From: Cordilura impudica
Lineage: Eukaryota > Arthropoda > Insecta > Diptera > Scathophagidae
Length of the DNA: 64,000 nt
Assembly (NCBI GenBank): GCA_963682025.1
Contig: OY821519.1
Coordinates: 141,970,429-142,034,428 of the forward strand
Direction of reading: 5' to 3'
This document shows, piece after piece, positions 35,208 to 45,249 of this stretch. The notes beneath the pieces were generated by a model. That model saw only the letters and a program-made list of their open reading frames with translations, ran no database searches and was not told the DNA's origin. Made by a program: the position numbers and the translations under genes. The stretch's first letter is position 1. The number at the start of each line of letters is the position of its first letter.

Positions 35208-36666
35208 CTGTAATGTAGAATGAGTAAAGAAAAAAAAAAACATTATTAGTGAAATATTAATCTTTCAAATGATCGAATGAATTTGTAGAACTATCATTCG
35301 AATTCGAACTTGCGAAGCGAATCTGAAATAAAATAAATAACTACAAATCCTAAACATTTTGAATATTTGAAGGATACTTAAAATTATTCAATTGATATTC
35401 CTCAAAGCTAGAATGTCTCCATTATTAAAGACTCACACGGAAATCGATATTGAGTAGAGATGGAAAAAATAAAATAAAGAGCAGCCACAGAATAATTTAA
35501 AACCTACAACAAAAAGATATGAATAATGTTGGATTATTTATTTCATATACACATTATAGAATAACATTCGAAGTATCTTTTCGGACGCGGCTCGAAAAAA
35601 ATTTGTTTTGCGGTGAACATCATAACTCGTTACCGAATCATGTGAATTTAAATGCGCTTAAAAGGTGATATGTTTCCCGAAGTAATCAGGAAGACTTTTT
35701 TTAATTTTTTGGCAGTATTTTTAAGTGAAAAATTCGATTTTTGCTATAAAATTTCGGTGAATTTGTTGTTACAAAATGGGGAAAATGGTAAAAAAAACTC
35801 TTCTGGTAATTTATGCGTAGAAATTGTGTATAAAATTTCAAAAGGATCGATCAAGTAGGGCTTCAAAAATGTTGTTTGCGAGAAAATCGATTTAAAGTGT
35901 TTAACATATACGTTATACCGTATGAGGGCCGGTCGCTGGAAACGCTATATCTTTGTTAGTTCTGCTCCGATTTACTTGAAATTTTGATACAAGATGGAAA
36001 AAACAAGTTTTAAAACCTTAACCCCCCCACCACAATATTTTCTACAGAATCCATGTCATATATCTCCCCACTTCTCTTTTTTAGGTCCTAAAATAAATTT
36101 ACAAAATCTGATTTTTACAATTTTCATTATTTTCAGGTTTCTGTTTTTAAATATTTTTTAATATACTATTTTTTGGAATATTTACTACTGATTCTAAGTA
36201 TATCTCATAACTTCCCGACTTTTATCTATGTAAACTATTTTCAAAAACGTCCAAAATCATTTTTATTTTCTTTTAAATAATAGGTATTGTACATCATTAT
36301 ATAAAAAACATTTTAATAGATAAAGTATAATTTTTATAACCAAACAAACATTTTTAAATATTTAAAATCAGTATTTGCATGAAACAATAAAAATGTCTGA
36401 TATATATGGAATTAAGATTTTTCTTTAAATCTTGGTTTCAAAATATATTGAAGATATGGAAAACTTGCTTGCAAAACTTCTTGAATCTTCTGACCCGTAT
36501 ATATCAGCTAAAAGAAACATTTTTTATACAAAAAATTATAGATAAATATAATGATATTTATAAATATTTCATTATTAATGATGATAACGATCTTCAAATT
36601 CTGTCTGAACCTGACTTGCTATTTTTTTTGTTAATATGGCAATGTTTCGTAAAGTAACTATTAATA
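35208..36666. other. Supervillin intron, AT-rich
   Basis: Intron sequence before the 36667 element. The open frames at 35652-35858 and 36406-36657 have intron-like composition and no recognisable domain. Confidence 0.5.
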
Positions 36667-37041
36667 CTAGTAGATTCCAGCGCTCGAAATTCGACTAGGC
36701 AACTTTATTTCTCAACTTAGCCAAGTCACAAACCAACACTTTTTTAGTTTATTATTGTGAGTGAAGACAACAAACTCATCAACCAACACATTAGAAATTT
36801 AATAAACACACATAGCATATGTATAATTTAATGGATGTGTAAGTAGCAACTTTAAACGCAATTTACTTAAAATCAAGGAAAAAATTTAAAAATTTGTAAA
36901 TCTGGTGAACAGCTCAAAATAAATACCTTTTAAATAATATACGTTTGGTCAAAATCGGGACAAAACGGTAGAACAAAACATCGGTCACAAGAATTCGCCT
37001 AGCCTATTAATATTATAGATTCATTGGCTCCATCGAATAAT
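36667..37041 (-). repeat. Left arm: family H copy plus 22-bp inner tag
   Basis: In reverse complement it begins TCTATAATATTAATAGGC and ends with a cgaatttcgagcg hairpin remnant, then tggaatctaCTAG. The inner tag at 37020-37041 is inverted at 40300-40321 with one mismatch. Confidence 0.75.
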
Positions 37042-37122
37042 TATTCGAATATATAATATATATAATATACATAATATATATAATATATATATAATATATA
37101 ACATATTTATATTGTATTAAAA

Positions 37123-39016
37123 ATGTCGGAACCAAAATGTAAAATGGACCATTTTTGTAATGTTTGTGGACGTTTCATAGCAAGCGATGAAAAATGTGGC
37201 AATGCGAGTGATTTTTTTTTGGAAGCCTATAAACAATATTTCTCGCAAGAGTTTATCACTGACGTAAACTATGCCCCTAAAAAAGTTTGCTTTAATTGCT
37301 ATTCAACTCTTATGCAATGGAAAAGTGAAAAGAAGAAGGCTATGCCTTTTGGTATACCAATGATGTGGTTAGACAACAGCCCGCATCAAGAAGAGAATTG
37401 CTATGGATGTATCAACTACCATAAAACTTTGAATAGAAGGAAAGCAAAGAATAAAACTTATGTAGCAGTGCCAAGTGTTCAATTACCACTACCGCACTCA
37501 GAATTCGTTCCAGTACCAACATACCGAAGTATTGATCTTCAAACAGATATCAGTACTACAACCGCCGCTGCTACATCCATGGATTTCTTCTAAGAATACG
37601 ACCCTGGTGAAGGTACATCCTACGAAACATCAAAGGACCCAATCCTAGTCACACTAAACCAATTAGATGGAATTGTTGCAAATTTGTGTTTGACTCAGAA
37701 AAAATCAGAACTACTGGCTTCATTTTTGAAAGGAAATAATTTGCTGGCGAAAGGTTCCAAAGTAACAGCATATCGAAAACGCCAAAAACGCTTATTGCTT
37801 ATTGCAACGATATTGAAAAGTTAATGGAGACGATAGGGTTAACCTATAAAAAAGATGATTGGCGTTTATTCATCGATAGTTCACTAATCAGCTTAAAAGT
37901 TGTGCTTTTGCAGAAGACAAATAGAATGCCTTCTGTTCCGATTGCGTATAGCACTGACACTAGTGAAAATTTCGATAATTTGAAACACATTCTGGAAGTA
38001 GTCAAATATAACGAACACCAGTGGCGCATTTGCTGCGACCTCAAAATAGTTTCATTGATTACAGGCTTAACAGCAGCTGGCCGTCCAAAATATCCATGTT
38101 TTTTGTGCGATTGGGATTCACGATATGGAGAAAGTATTAAAGGAAGAAACCAGTACAAACAGCATAACTGGAATAGTCGCATTAGACGGAAATGGCCTAA
38201 AGACAATAGGCTACACGAAAGTCTTGTTCCTGAAATGAAAATTTTGTTGCCGTTGCTCCACATTAAACTTGGCATTGCTAAAATTTTTTTGAAATGTACC
38301 GCAAAAAGACCAGCAGTATTCAACCGCTTAAAAGACACATTTTCCCAAGACTAAGTAACGCCAAAATTCAGGAAGGGGTTGTTAATGGTCCCGACATACG
38401 GAAACTAATGAGTCGTCAAGATTTTGACCAAGTTCTGACAGACCGAGAATTAAATGCATGGCTCGCATTGAAAGCAGTCATTAAAGGACTTTTGGGTAAA
38501 GAACGCAGACAACTACAGGCAATCTGTTGCAAATATGTTGGCAGCTTTCGATGAAATTGGGGTTAATATGTCGTACAAAATTCATCTTGATCAACTCGCT
38601 CAACAGTTGCGAACTGAATCTGATGAGCAAGGCGAACGTTATCACCAAACTGCGCTTCCATTTGAAATAAGGTAACTATAGAGTGTGCATATTTTGAATT
38701 GCTAGATTTTTCTAATATCTTTGTCAGAGTGCACAATTTAAACATGTTAACGATTGAAAACTATTTTCGTTTCAGGTACAGAGGAAAGAAATCTCTAGAT
38801 GCAATACTCGCTGAAATTTGTTGGTGGTATAAACACACCTTTGAAGAAGAAGACGAGGAAAAAGAGGAAGAAGGGGAAGACAAAGATGAATTTCCAGAAT
38901 ATCTGTTGGACGAAATTATCGACCTTTCTGATGATGATGACGATGACCGAGATATTGAGAGAGCAGTGATGTTGATCCACAGCCGCCTGCTAAACAGCAA
39001 CTGGCCAAATCATTAA
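37123..39016 (+). pseudogene. Decayed gene of an uncharacterised invertebrate repeat family
   Basis: The N-terminal part (37123-37593) has paired Cys motifs: FCNVCGRF, VCFNCYSTL and NCYGCINY, a probable zinc-binding head, then PHSEFVPVP. After a TAA at 37591 and a frameshift near 37800 the core continues KDDWRLFIDSSLISLKVVLL, EHQWRICCDLK, YPCFLCDWDSRYGE and LLPLLHIKLG. Further shifts near 38345 and 38500 lead to SDEQGERYHQ. A 104-nt intron with GT-AG ends (38672-38775) restores the frame into YRGKKSLDAILAEICWWYK and an acidic tail. I recall this architecture from many multi-copy uncharacterised invertebrate proteins (Hydra, aphids, spiders); its enzymatic role is unknown to me. It cannot make a full protein as it stands. 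Confidence 0.75.
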
Positions 39017-39654
39017 TTTAATTTATTTAATTTTTTTACTTAAAACTTTTCATAACTAACATTTCAAAAATATATTTTTCTCCATATTTTTACAATTTCT
39101 TTTTCAATGTTTCTTCAAAACCAACACTGAGCAAAATTGGTACATAAAAAATGAGAAGTAAATTAATATTAAGCTGGAAAACGCAAGTTTTGTATTATAA
39201 TTGTTTTTTTTTTTCAAATGAAATTGATTGAAGAAACTGAGAAGCATATTATAGATCAAACAGAAAGCAAAAAGACTTAGTTTTGTGGAAAATATTTTCA
39301 AAAAGCATGAAAAAAAAATAATTTTTCCAACATTTTGGCTTCATAAGCACCACAAATATTTTCTAAATAAATTTTTTTTTTTAAATTTTAATTGTTGCAC
39401 AGGTCTCTAGCAATAATTTGGCTTTTATAGATTGAAAAAATATCAATTAGTCAATGAGTTATAGCCAAAAAACCATATAAACAATATGCTGAAAATCGGC
39501 ATTTGACTGCAAAGTTCGAAGGTCGATTAAAAAAAAAATTTGAACTAACATAAACAAACGCCGCGATACGGGTCTTCTAATCTAGCCTCTATTTTCACCC
39601 CTCACTCTCAGAATTGACCTAACTTTTGCTAACCTGAATTTGTTCCACAGTGTA

Positions 39655-40299
39655 AAAGGACAAGATTTTGTTTGATACTTATGTGCTCTAAACTAAAAAA
39701 AATTACTAAATATAAGATTTTTTCGATATTGTTTACACTCTATATCCTAATCTTTCAAAATAATAAAGAAAATAACAACTTTATTCATGGTAATATTAAA
39801 TTTACAAATAAAAACAATATAAGCTCAATTTTTTGTGTTCAACAAATAATCGGACAAATGAAACAAAATGTCAAAATAGTACAATTAATATTTTGTGGCA
39901 TATCCTCTATTTTCAAGAACGACTTGTAAACGTGTTGGAATGGACGCTACATTTTTTTCCATATGGGACCATTCCGAATATATTTCCATTCAGAACTAGA
40001 ACTGTCTACTACTAAATGCAAGTTATGACTAAATGTGATAAAAAAAATTTGTTTTGAATTCCATATTTGTAAAATAACGGAATTTTTAACATTGATACTT
40101 TACTTTTCCGCTTTTATTTGTTGACCACAAAAAATATTGATTTTCTTTGTAAATTTAATATTACTATGAACAATGTTATGGTTTTCTTTATTATTTTTAG
40201 AGACTAGGATACAGAGTGTAAATAAAATTTAAAAAAAAGCATATGTAAAGTAATTGTTTTTAGTTTAGAGCACATACATAACAAACAAAATCTTGTCCG
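39655..40299 (-). pseudogene. Tc1-like remnant with inverted ends
   Basis: ggacaagattttgtttg...tgctctaaacta at 39658-39695 is inverted at 40261-40298. Between them the - strand reads a Tc1 C-terminal tail (SIPTRLQVVLENRGYATKY, about 39890-39950) followed by a stop. Most of the transposase is deleted. It abuts the inner tag of the right arm. Confidence 0.65.
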
Positions 40300-40683
40300 A
40301 TTATTCGATGGAGCCACTGAATCTATAATATTAATAGTCTAGGCGTTTTTTGTTACCGATGTATTGCTCTACAGTTTTATCCCGATTTTGACCAATCGTA
40401 TATTGTTTGAAAGGTATTCCTTTTTAGCTGTTCACAAGATTTACAGATTTTTAAATTTTTTCCTTGATTTTAAGTAAATTGCGTTTAAAGTTGCTACTAA
40501 CACATGCATAAAATTATACATATGCTATGTGTGCGTTTATTAAATTTTTAATGTGTTGGTTGATGAGTTTGTGGTCTTCATTCACAATAATAATAAACCA
40601 AAAAGTGTTGGTTTGTGAATTGGATGAGTTGAAAAATAAGGTTGCATAGAAATTGCACTCGAATTTAGAGTGGAATCTGCTAG
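40300..40683 (+). repeat. Right arm: 22-bp inner tag plus family H copy
   Basis: The inner tag 40300-40321 is followed by TCTATAATATTAATAGTC at 40322 and ends tggaatctgCTAG before T at 40683, with a degraded gcactcgaattt hairpin. It shares ttgcgttt, agctgttcac and ggttgatgagtttgt with the left arm but not with the solo copies. Confidence 0.75.
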
Positions 40684-41082
40684 TCTATATAAATATATAT
40701 TTTTTTTCCAACAAAAAGGTAGAAAAGAAAAAATGTATTTACATTTTATGTGTTTCGTTTGAATTTATAAAATTTAACAGATGTAAAAAAAAAAAAATCG
40801 ACAGAACCAGAGTTCGAACCTGCATGCAAAGCTTACGTATTAGCACTGCATTTAAATAAAAATTGAAAGAAAAAAGTTGATACATTACACCTTTTGGAAT
40901 TATTTATTATACTAGCGGAAGTTCTACAAAAGAAATGCTTTAGAGGCACTTACTGATATTTAATGAAAAGTGATTATTTCCATAATACGTTAATACATTG
41001 AAACTCAATTATATAAATATATCTTAGTGCAATTGAAAGTCTCAGATAACAATATTTCAGTAGCTACTGCCGTTATACTTAC

Positions 41083-41240
41083 ATGATTCAGCCTTAATTC
41101 TGCGTATTTCCCTTTCGGCAATACCTGATTTTACTTCGGTATATTCCAAAGAAACATCACTTCGGCTAGCCAAGTTTTTTAAAGGATTTCGAGCAGCACG
41201 ACGACCTTTGGGCATTTGAATGGTACGTTTTACAGCCAAT
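41083..41240 (-). CDS. Svil: Supervillin, internal exon
   Basis: 158 nt; the acceptor ends tttgcag at 41241 and the donor is GTAAGT at 41082. It reads LAVKRTIQMPKGRRAARNPL, KNLASRSDVSLEYTEV and REIRRIKAES: the conserved basic block just before the gelsolin core in supervillins. It joins the next exon with one base (T) to make Phe. The following intron, 5.9 kb, holds the 36667-40683 element. Confidence 0.94.
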
Positions 41241-41311
41241 CTGCAAATAGAGACAAAGAGAAAAATCGGTTATGGGTTGCTGTTACTAAAAATTTTTTTT
41301 TTAATTTTTAC

Positions 41312-41855
41312 CTTTCTGTTGGTTTAATCTTATCAAAATCTGCAATATCAATACCCTCTTCATCGGGTGTAGATTTCCCTAGTTGAGATTTCTTTGATAC
41401 AAAGAATTTCTCAAAGGTTTCATCATCATCAAATTTGGGTACAATAATACGAGCACCTTTAACAGCATCATGACTGGGACTAGTTGCTGTTGACGATTGA
41501 TTATTTATATTACGTTTATCCTTTCGATCCTTTTCATTGTCACTGTCAGAATTACTGGCTGAATTTGATGCGGAATCATTATTGGGAATCACTTCATTAT
41601 TAACACTTAAACTACGTTGTACAAAGGGAGCACCAAGGCTTGATTTTTGTGCACTATTGACATTTATGGTGGACGTAACCATCATAGATGGACTCTTAGC
41701 CAAACCCAATTGGGGTTGATTGACCGAACGTATGGTGTGAAGGGGACATTTTTTGGCAGCAGCATTTGCACCACGTTCAAATTGTAATTCCACCGGGGAT
41801 TGCGCTTTCTTTTGTAGTCGACCAGCGACTGTGAATTGCGAAGCATCTGATTGTT
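41312..41855 (-). CDS. Svil: Supervillin, exon of the disordered N-terminal region
   Basis: 544 nt, 180 full codons, acceptor ttttcag and donor GTAAAA. It starts with QSDASQFTVAGRLQKK, continues through a Ser/Asn/Asp-rich low-complexity stretch (NSASNSDSDNEKDRKDKRN), and ends FDDDETFEKFFVSKK, then DIADFDKIKPTER. The QFTVAGR motif and the RIIVPKFDDDETFEKFF block are family-like; the rest is expected to be unstructured and may bind myosin or other partners, as in mammalian supervillin. The intron to the next exon is 71 nt. Confidence 0.92.
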
Positions 41856-41916
41856 CTGAAAAATTAAGATAACATAAATACATATTTAACACTAATGATT
41901 AGCAATAATGACTTAC

Positions 41917-42058
41917 CGACACGATTTTTCCAACTTTCAGAGGATGACTTTAATTTACCCAAACGATCCGAAACTTTACCGCCTTCTAGTGAAGTTTGTA
42001 TTAGGGGGGATTGTGGCAAAGGTTTATCAGAGAGATTGTGAGATAAAGAAAGAGATTC
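41917..42058 (-). CDS. Svil: Supervillin, most 5' exon found
   Basis: 142 nt; acceptor atttcag at 42059 (phase 0) and donor GTAAGT at 41916. It reads ESLSLSHNLSDKPLPQSP, LIQTSLEGGKVSDRLGKL and SSSESWKNRV; SWKNRV joins the next exon as SWKNRVEQSDASQFTV, a conserved supervillin motif. A further upstream exon is required, because this one begins after a splice acceptor, but it was not found in the window. Confidence 0.9.
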
Positions 42059-42853
42059 CTGAAATATATAAATATAATAATATTTTTACAAAAGATTTAT
42101 CATGTTAGTCTTGTTGTATAAAAACTAAATACAATTCTTGAAAATGTGGACTTTAAAGTTTTAAATAGTTGTTTAAATATTTCTACCCATCAGATTATTT
42201 ATATCAATATGGATATCAAATGAAATAGGACAATCTCCAGAAGTGAAAACTATTTTATGCTTTCATTTTTCAGGACGAAAAATTTGGAAATTTTTTTTTT
42301 CATATCCTTTTCCTATATATATACTTTACCATATACTTTATTAATTAAGACTTAACAACAAATCATATTATTAGTCTAATATTAAAAAAAAATATTTAAC
42401 GATAAAGCAAACATGTTTAGAAAATTAGTGGACAGTACTTGTTGGAACAAACTAAACTAAACTAAAGATCGTATATAGAAAAACTGTGTACTCCGTTTTC
42501 CATTTTTTAATCTTTTCTAAAAATTTATTTAAATATTTCCATCCATATGACAATGTGGATATCAAATTAAAGAGGCCAATCTCTGGAAATGAATGCTATT
42601 GTTATTTTGTTTTATCAGGACCACAGTTTAAAAAAAAATACTTTAAAATGTAAATCGCTTCATATTCTTGTGAATTTCTAATAAATTTCAGCTGAATTTT
42701 AAAATAATCGACTGAACAATGAAAAAATGTTTTATTTTTAATATAATTAAAAATAGAAAAGAACAAAAATAACTTAAAACTAATTAAAAATTTAAATTGT
42801 CATCATGTTATCAGAATAAAAAAAAATGATTTTTCTAAAACAAATAAGTTAAA
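42059..42853. other. Intron or intergenic DNA upstream of the last found exon
   Basis: AT-rich sequence with no recognisable supervillin exon and no repeat end. The atcagattatttatatcaatatgg and atatgacaatgtggatatc segments may be an old duplication (42190 and 42545). Confidence 0.4.
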
Positions 42854-43142
42854 TTACTTTAATTTTTGCATCTCGTCAGATTCTGGAGAAATATGAGTAT
42901 CAATTTTCAAAAAATAATTTGTTCTAACCAAAAATTGTTCCCATTCACAGAGATCTGAAAATGGGGTTCGTAAAACACCAATATTGCTTGTAACTTTGCA
43001 AAGGTCGGCGCAAAGATCTTCATTACACCGACCACAAATGGATGGTATTGATAATTTTCCACTCATGCCGTCATCGAAAATAATGGTTCCACCGCTCCAC
43101 ATTAAATTGTGACATATAAGAAGTTTTGTTTTTTCCCAAATT
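42854..43142 (-). CDS. Unassigned Cys-containing ORF, about 95 codons
   Basis: Starting from an in-frame upstream extension (about 43142), the frame reads SVRLIWEKTKLLICHNLMW, SICGRCNEDLCADLCKV, then FSDLCEWEQFLVRTNYF, and ends MQKLK with TAA at 42854. Cys spacing (CxxC, CxxxC) and normal composition make it look more protein-like than the chance ORFs nearby, but I recognise no family. It could be an exon or a transposon fragment. A second open frame, 43218-43457 on the same strand, may belong with it after a frameshift or intron. Confidence 0.3.
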
Positions 43143-43649
43143 AAGCGAACGGAGGATTGCCGCCGGTAGGTTAAATGATTTTTGTAATATTGTTTTTAAT
43201 AGACCGGAACTAAAAAATTACCTTTCATCGCATATTAAAAGAGGTAGTTGGAGAAGTTTAAATGAAATAAGAGAATCTTTCTGAGGCTGAAAACTGCAAA
43301 GAAATCGGTCGCATCCTCGTATGCATTTTCGGTGAAATGGATGTAAAAATGTCACTGAAAATATACTTTTTAGGTAGCCACCTAGATTTTCCCCCGATAA
43401 TTTGGGTAATTTAAGTGATGAACATGGGAAACGGTTCCATCGGGATCTTGCGACCATTGATATGTGGTAAAGTATACATAAGGTTTCATTAAATATTTTT
43501 TTATAAATCTTTAAATTTTTAATCCTGAAAAATTAAAAAAAAAAAAAAATTAAAAAACGATTGTTTTTTGCACAGAGTGATATCTTCTGAAATTAATACG
43601 AAGTAAAAGCTGTATGGTATGAAAACTGATTCTTAACCATACTGCTCGT

Positions 43650-43760
43650 AGGCCTGACTTTAGGTGAGTGTGTTAAAGCGCTGACCAAAAAGTGCAAGTA
43701 CGAGTGTATGTAAGATAGACGCAGGTTCAAACCTCACATCCGCCCTAAGTACAAACATTT
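43650..43760 (+). mobile_element. tRNA-like (SINE-type) promoter region
   Basis: A box A-like taggtgagtgtg at about 43661 and a box B ggttcaaacct at 43724-43734 lie about 60 bases apart, as in class II tRNA-derived SINEs. The acceptor stem does not pair, so it is not a working tRNA gene. Confidence 0.4.
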
Positions 43761-43814
43761 CATATAGAAACAATCTATTCAATTACAACATAATAATTAT
43801 CACAATATTAAATA

Positions 43815-43855
43815 AATCGCTGATGAAGGCTGAAAGGCCAGAAACCGGTCTGATT
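43815..43855 (+). ncRNA. Hammerhead-ribozyme-like motif (type I)
   Basis: Order: 5-base strand aatcg, core ctgatga, stem II (ggc/gcc around a short loop), gaaa, a ccgg tiny stem III, tc cleavage-type dinucleotide, then tgatt, which pairs with aatcg (one G-U). All hammerhead core bases are present. An extra A flanks each side of stem II, and stem III is so short that it may work only as a dimer, as in Penelope-type hammerheads. No activity is implied. Confidence 0.5.
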
Positions 43856-44129
43856 AAGAACTACAGTGCAGTTATGCATTTTTTAAATATATGCTTTCTT
43901 CTTTCTACCAAGCACTATTGAAAAAAAATTGTTTTCATTTCTGAAGGTTGTGTTCTTTCATTTGATACCCATATTGACATAAACTGATGGGTACAAATAT
44001 TTAGGACTTTGAAGTCCTTTAAAAAGGAGAAAAGATCAGAAAATGTAAACACGAGAACGTAGTTTTACCATAAACAATGTCTACTTTTAGATGTATATGG
44101 TCTTGTTGAAGTCCAAAAGAACTGTTTAA

Positions 44130-44832
44130 TAGGGTGGGTCGATTTAAAAATCGCCCAAGTGACAAGGAAATTCATATTCTAGGAATTAAAATAAGAATCT
44201 TTGCCAGAGGAACCGTACCTCTAAAACGAATTCTGATGTCCCGACTTTTGACCTGTCTGTCTATCTGTCTCACTTTGACCCATTTAGAGTGCCGCAATCG
44301 AGTCTATATGAATGATCGACCCCCACTAACTTTGGAGGGCCGACCCACCCATGCCAGTGGCACACCCCCTCGAACCCCTGGGGGGTTCCCCACACAAACA
44401 TTTAAAAAAACCACCATTTTTTTTTTTGAATTGGGCTGACTATGTATGATTTGATATTAAAATTAACACTCATCAATATACGTATCTTCTACTCTGCTAA
44501 TAAATAATAATCATACGCCTTGACTATGTTATGTTATTCAAAAAGATCGATCGGATGAGGGTAAATAACTTTTAGATCACTCTGTGACTATGCGTGACTA
44601 TGGGTGACTCTGCGTGACTACGCCAAAATTAATCTGTAGTCACAAAAAGACTATGGGCCAAGTTTCAGATCAATTGCATGAGGGGGAATGGGGTTGCCCC
44701 ATGGCAGACAGACAGACAGGTCAAAAGTCAGGACATCAGAATTCGTTTTAGAGGTATGGTTCCTTGGGTAAAGTTTCTTATTTTGATCCCTAGAATATGA
44801 TTTTCCTTGTCAATACAAATCGAACCGCCCTA
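44130..44832. mobile_element. TIR element with ~140-bp inverted ends
   Basis: tagggtgggtcgattt at the left is inverted as aaatcgaaccgcccta at the right; inversion continues through caaggaaa, gaattctgatgtcc/ggacatcagaattcg and the gacctgtctgtct/agacagacaggtc tract. Its interior has repeated gtgactatg/gtgactctg motifs that also occur at 61830-62250. No transposase is present. Confidence 0.65.
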
Positions 44833-44859
44833 CTATTTAATAATTTGAAAAGAAAATTA

Positions 44860-45200
44860 ATTCAGATTTATTAAAATTTTTTAAAAACGGTCATGCTCAG
44901 ACAAATATCACTTCCTAATATCACAAAAATTACTTTCAGATCCATTCTGCATGTTGTGATCACATCCGCTATGAATTTTCTCAATCTATCGGCCACAGTA
45001 TGGTTGAACCTAAAACCCTTTCCTGAAAACGTTGGACAGTTTTACCCTAATTTGCGAAATACTGAACATAGAGTTTTGAATTCACTTTTTGAAGAAAAGG
45101 AAGAACAGAGAATTAATAAATTGTAAAATAGAGCTGCTCTTGAGGTGAAAAATATATATTGAAAAAAAAGAAAAAATTAAAACATTGGTATCACATTAGG
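44860..45200 (+). other. Unrecognised stretch with a 77-codon open frame
   Basis: 44893-45126 is open from ATG (HVVITSAMNFLNLSATVW ... FEEKEEQRINKL). I do not recognise a family; it could be chance or part of an old mobile element. No neighbour supports it. Confidence 0.2.
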
Positions 45201-45249
45201 ACAGCTTTGAGGGCGGTCCCAGAACAATTCCACCTCATAAAGAAAACAC

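Larger units (their letters stand above)
36667..40683. mobile_element. 4-kb element with ~380-bp inverted ends and one gene
   Basis: The left arm 36667-37041 is the diverged inverted copy of the right arm 40300-40683. Outside ends read ctagtagattcc and ggaatctgctag. The outer ~350 bases of each arm match a dispersed Helitron-like repeat (family H); the innermost 22 bases (core ggctccatcgaataat) are private to this element. Between the arms are a decayed gene (37123-39016) and a Tc1-like remnant (39655-40299). The element lies in a supervillin intron. It may be a TIR transposon whose ends were overwritten by a Helitron-like insert, or two Helitron copies flanking a gene. Confidence 0.65.

Noticed and set aside
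38761..39000. Ser-rich - strand frame over the acidic tail
   Set aside because: Shadow of the Glu/Asp-rich + strand coding segment of the 37123-39016 gene.
36667..40683. LTR retrotransposon
   Set aside because: The long terminal repeats are inverted, not direct, and no gag, protease, RT or integrase motif is present.
40795..40850. tRNA-like remnant on the - strand (ggttcgaactctgg box B)
   Set aside because: Only a box B-like sequence is present; no convincing box A or cloverleaf.
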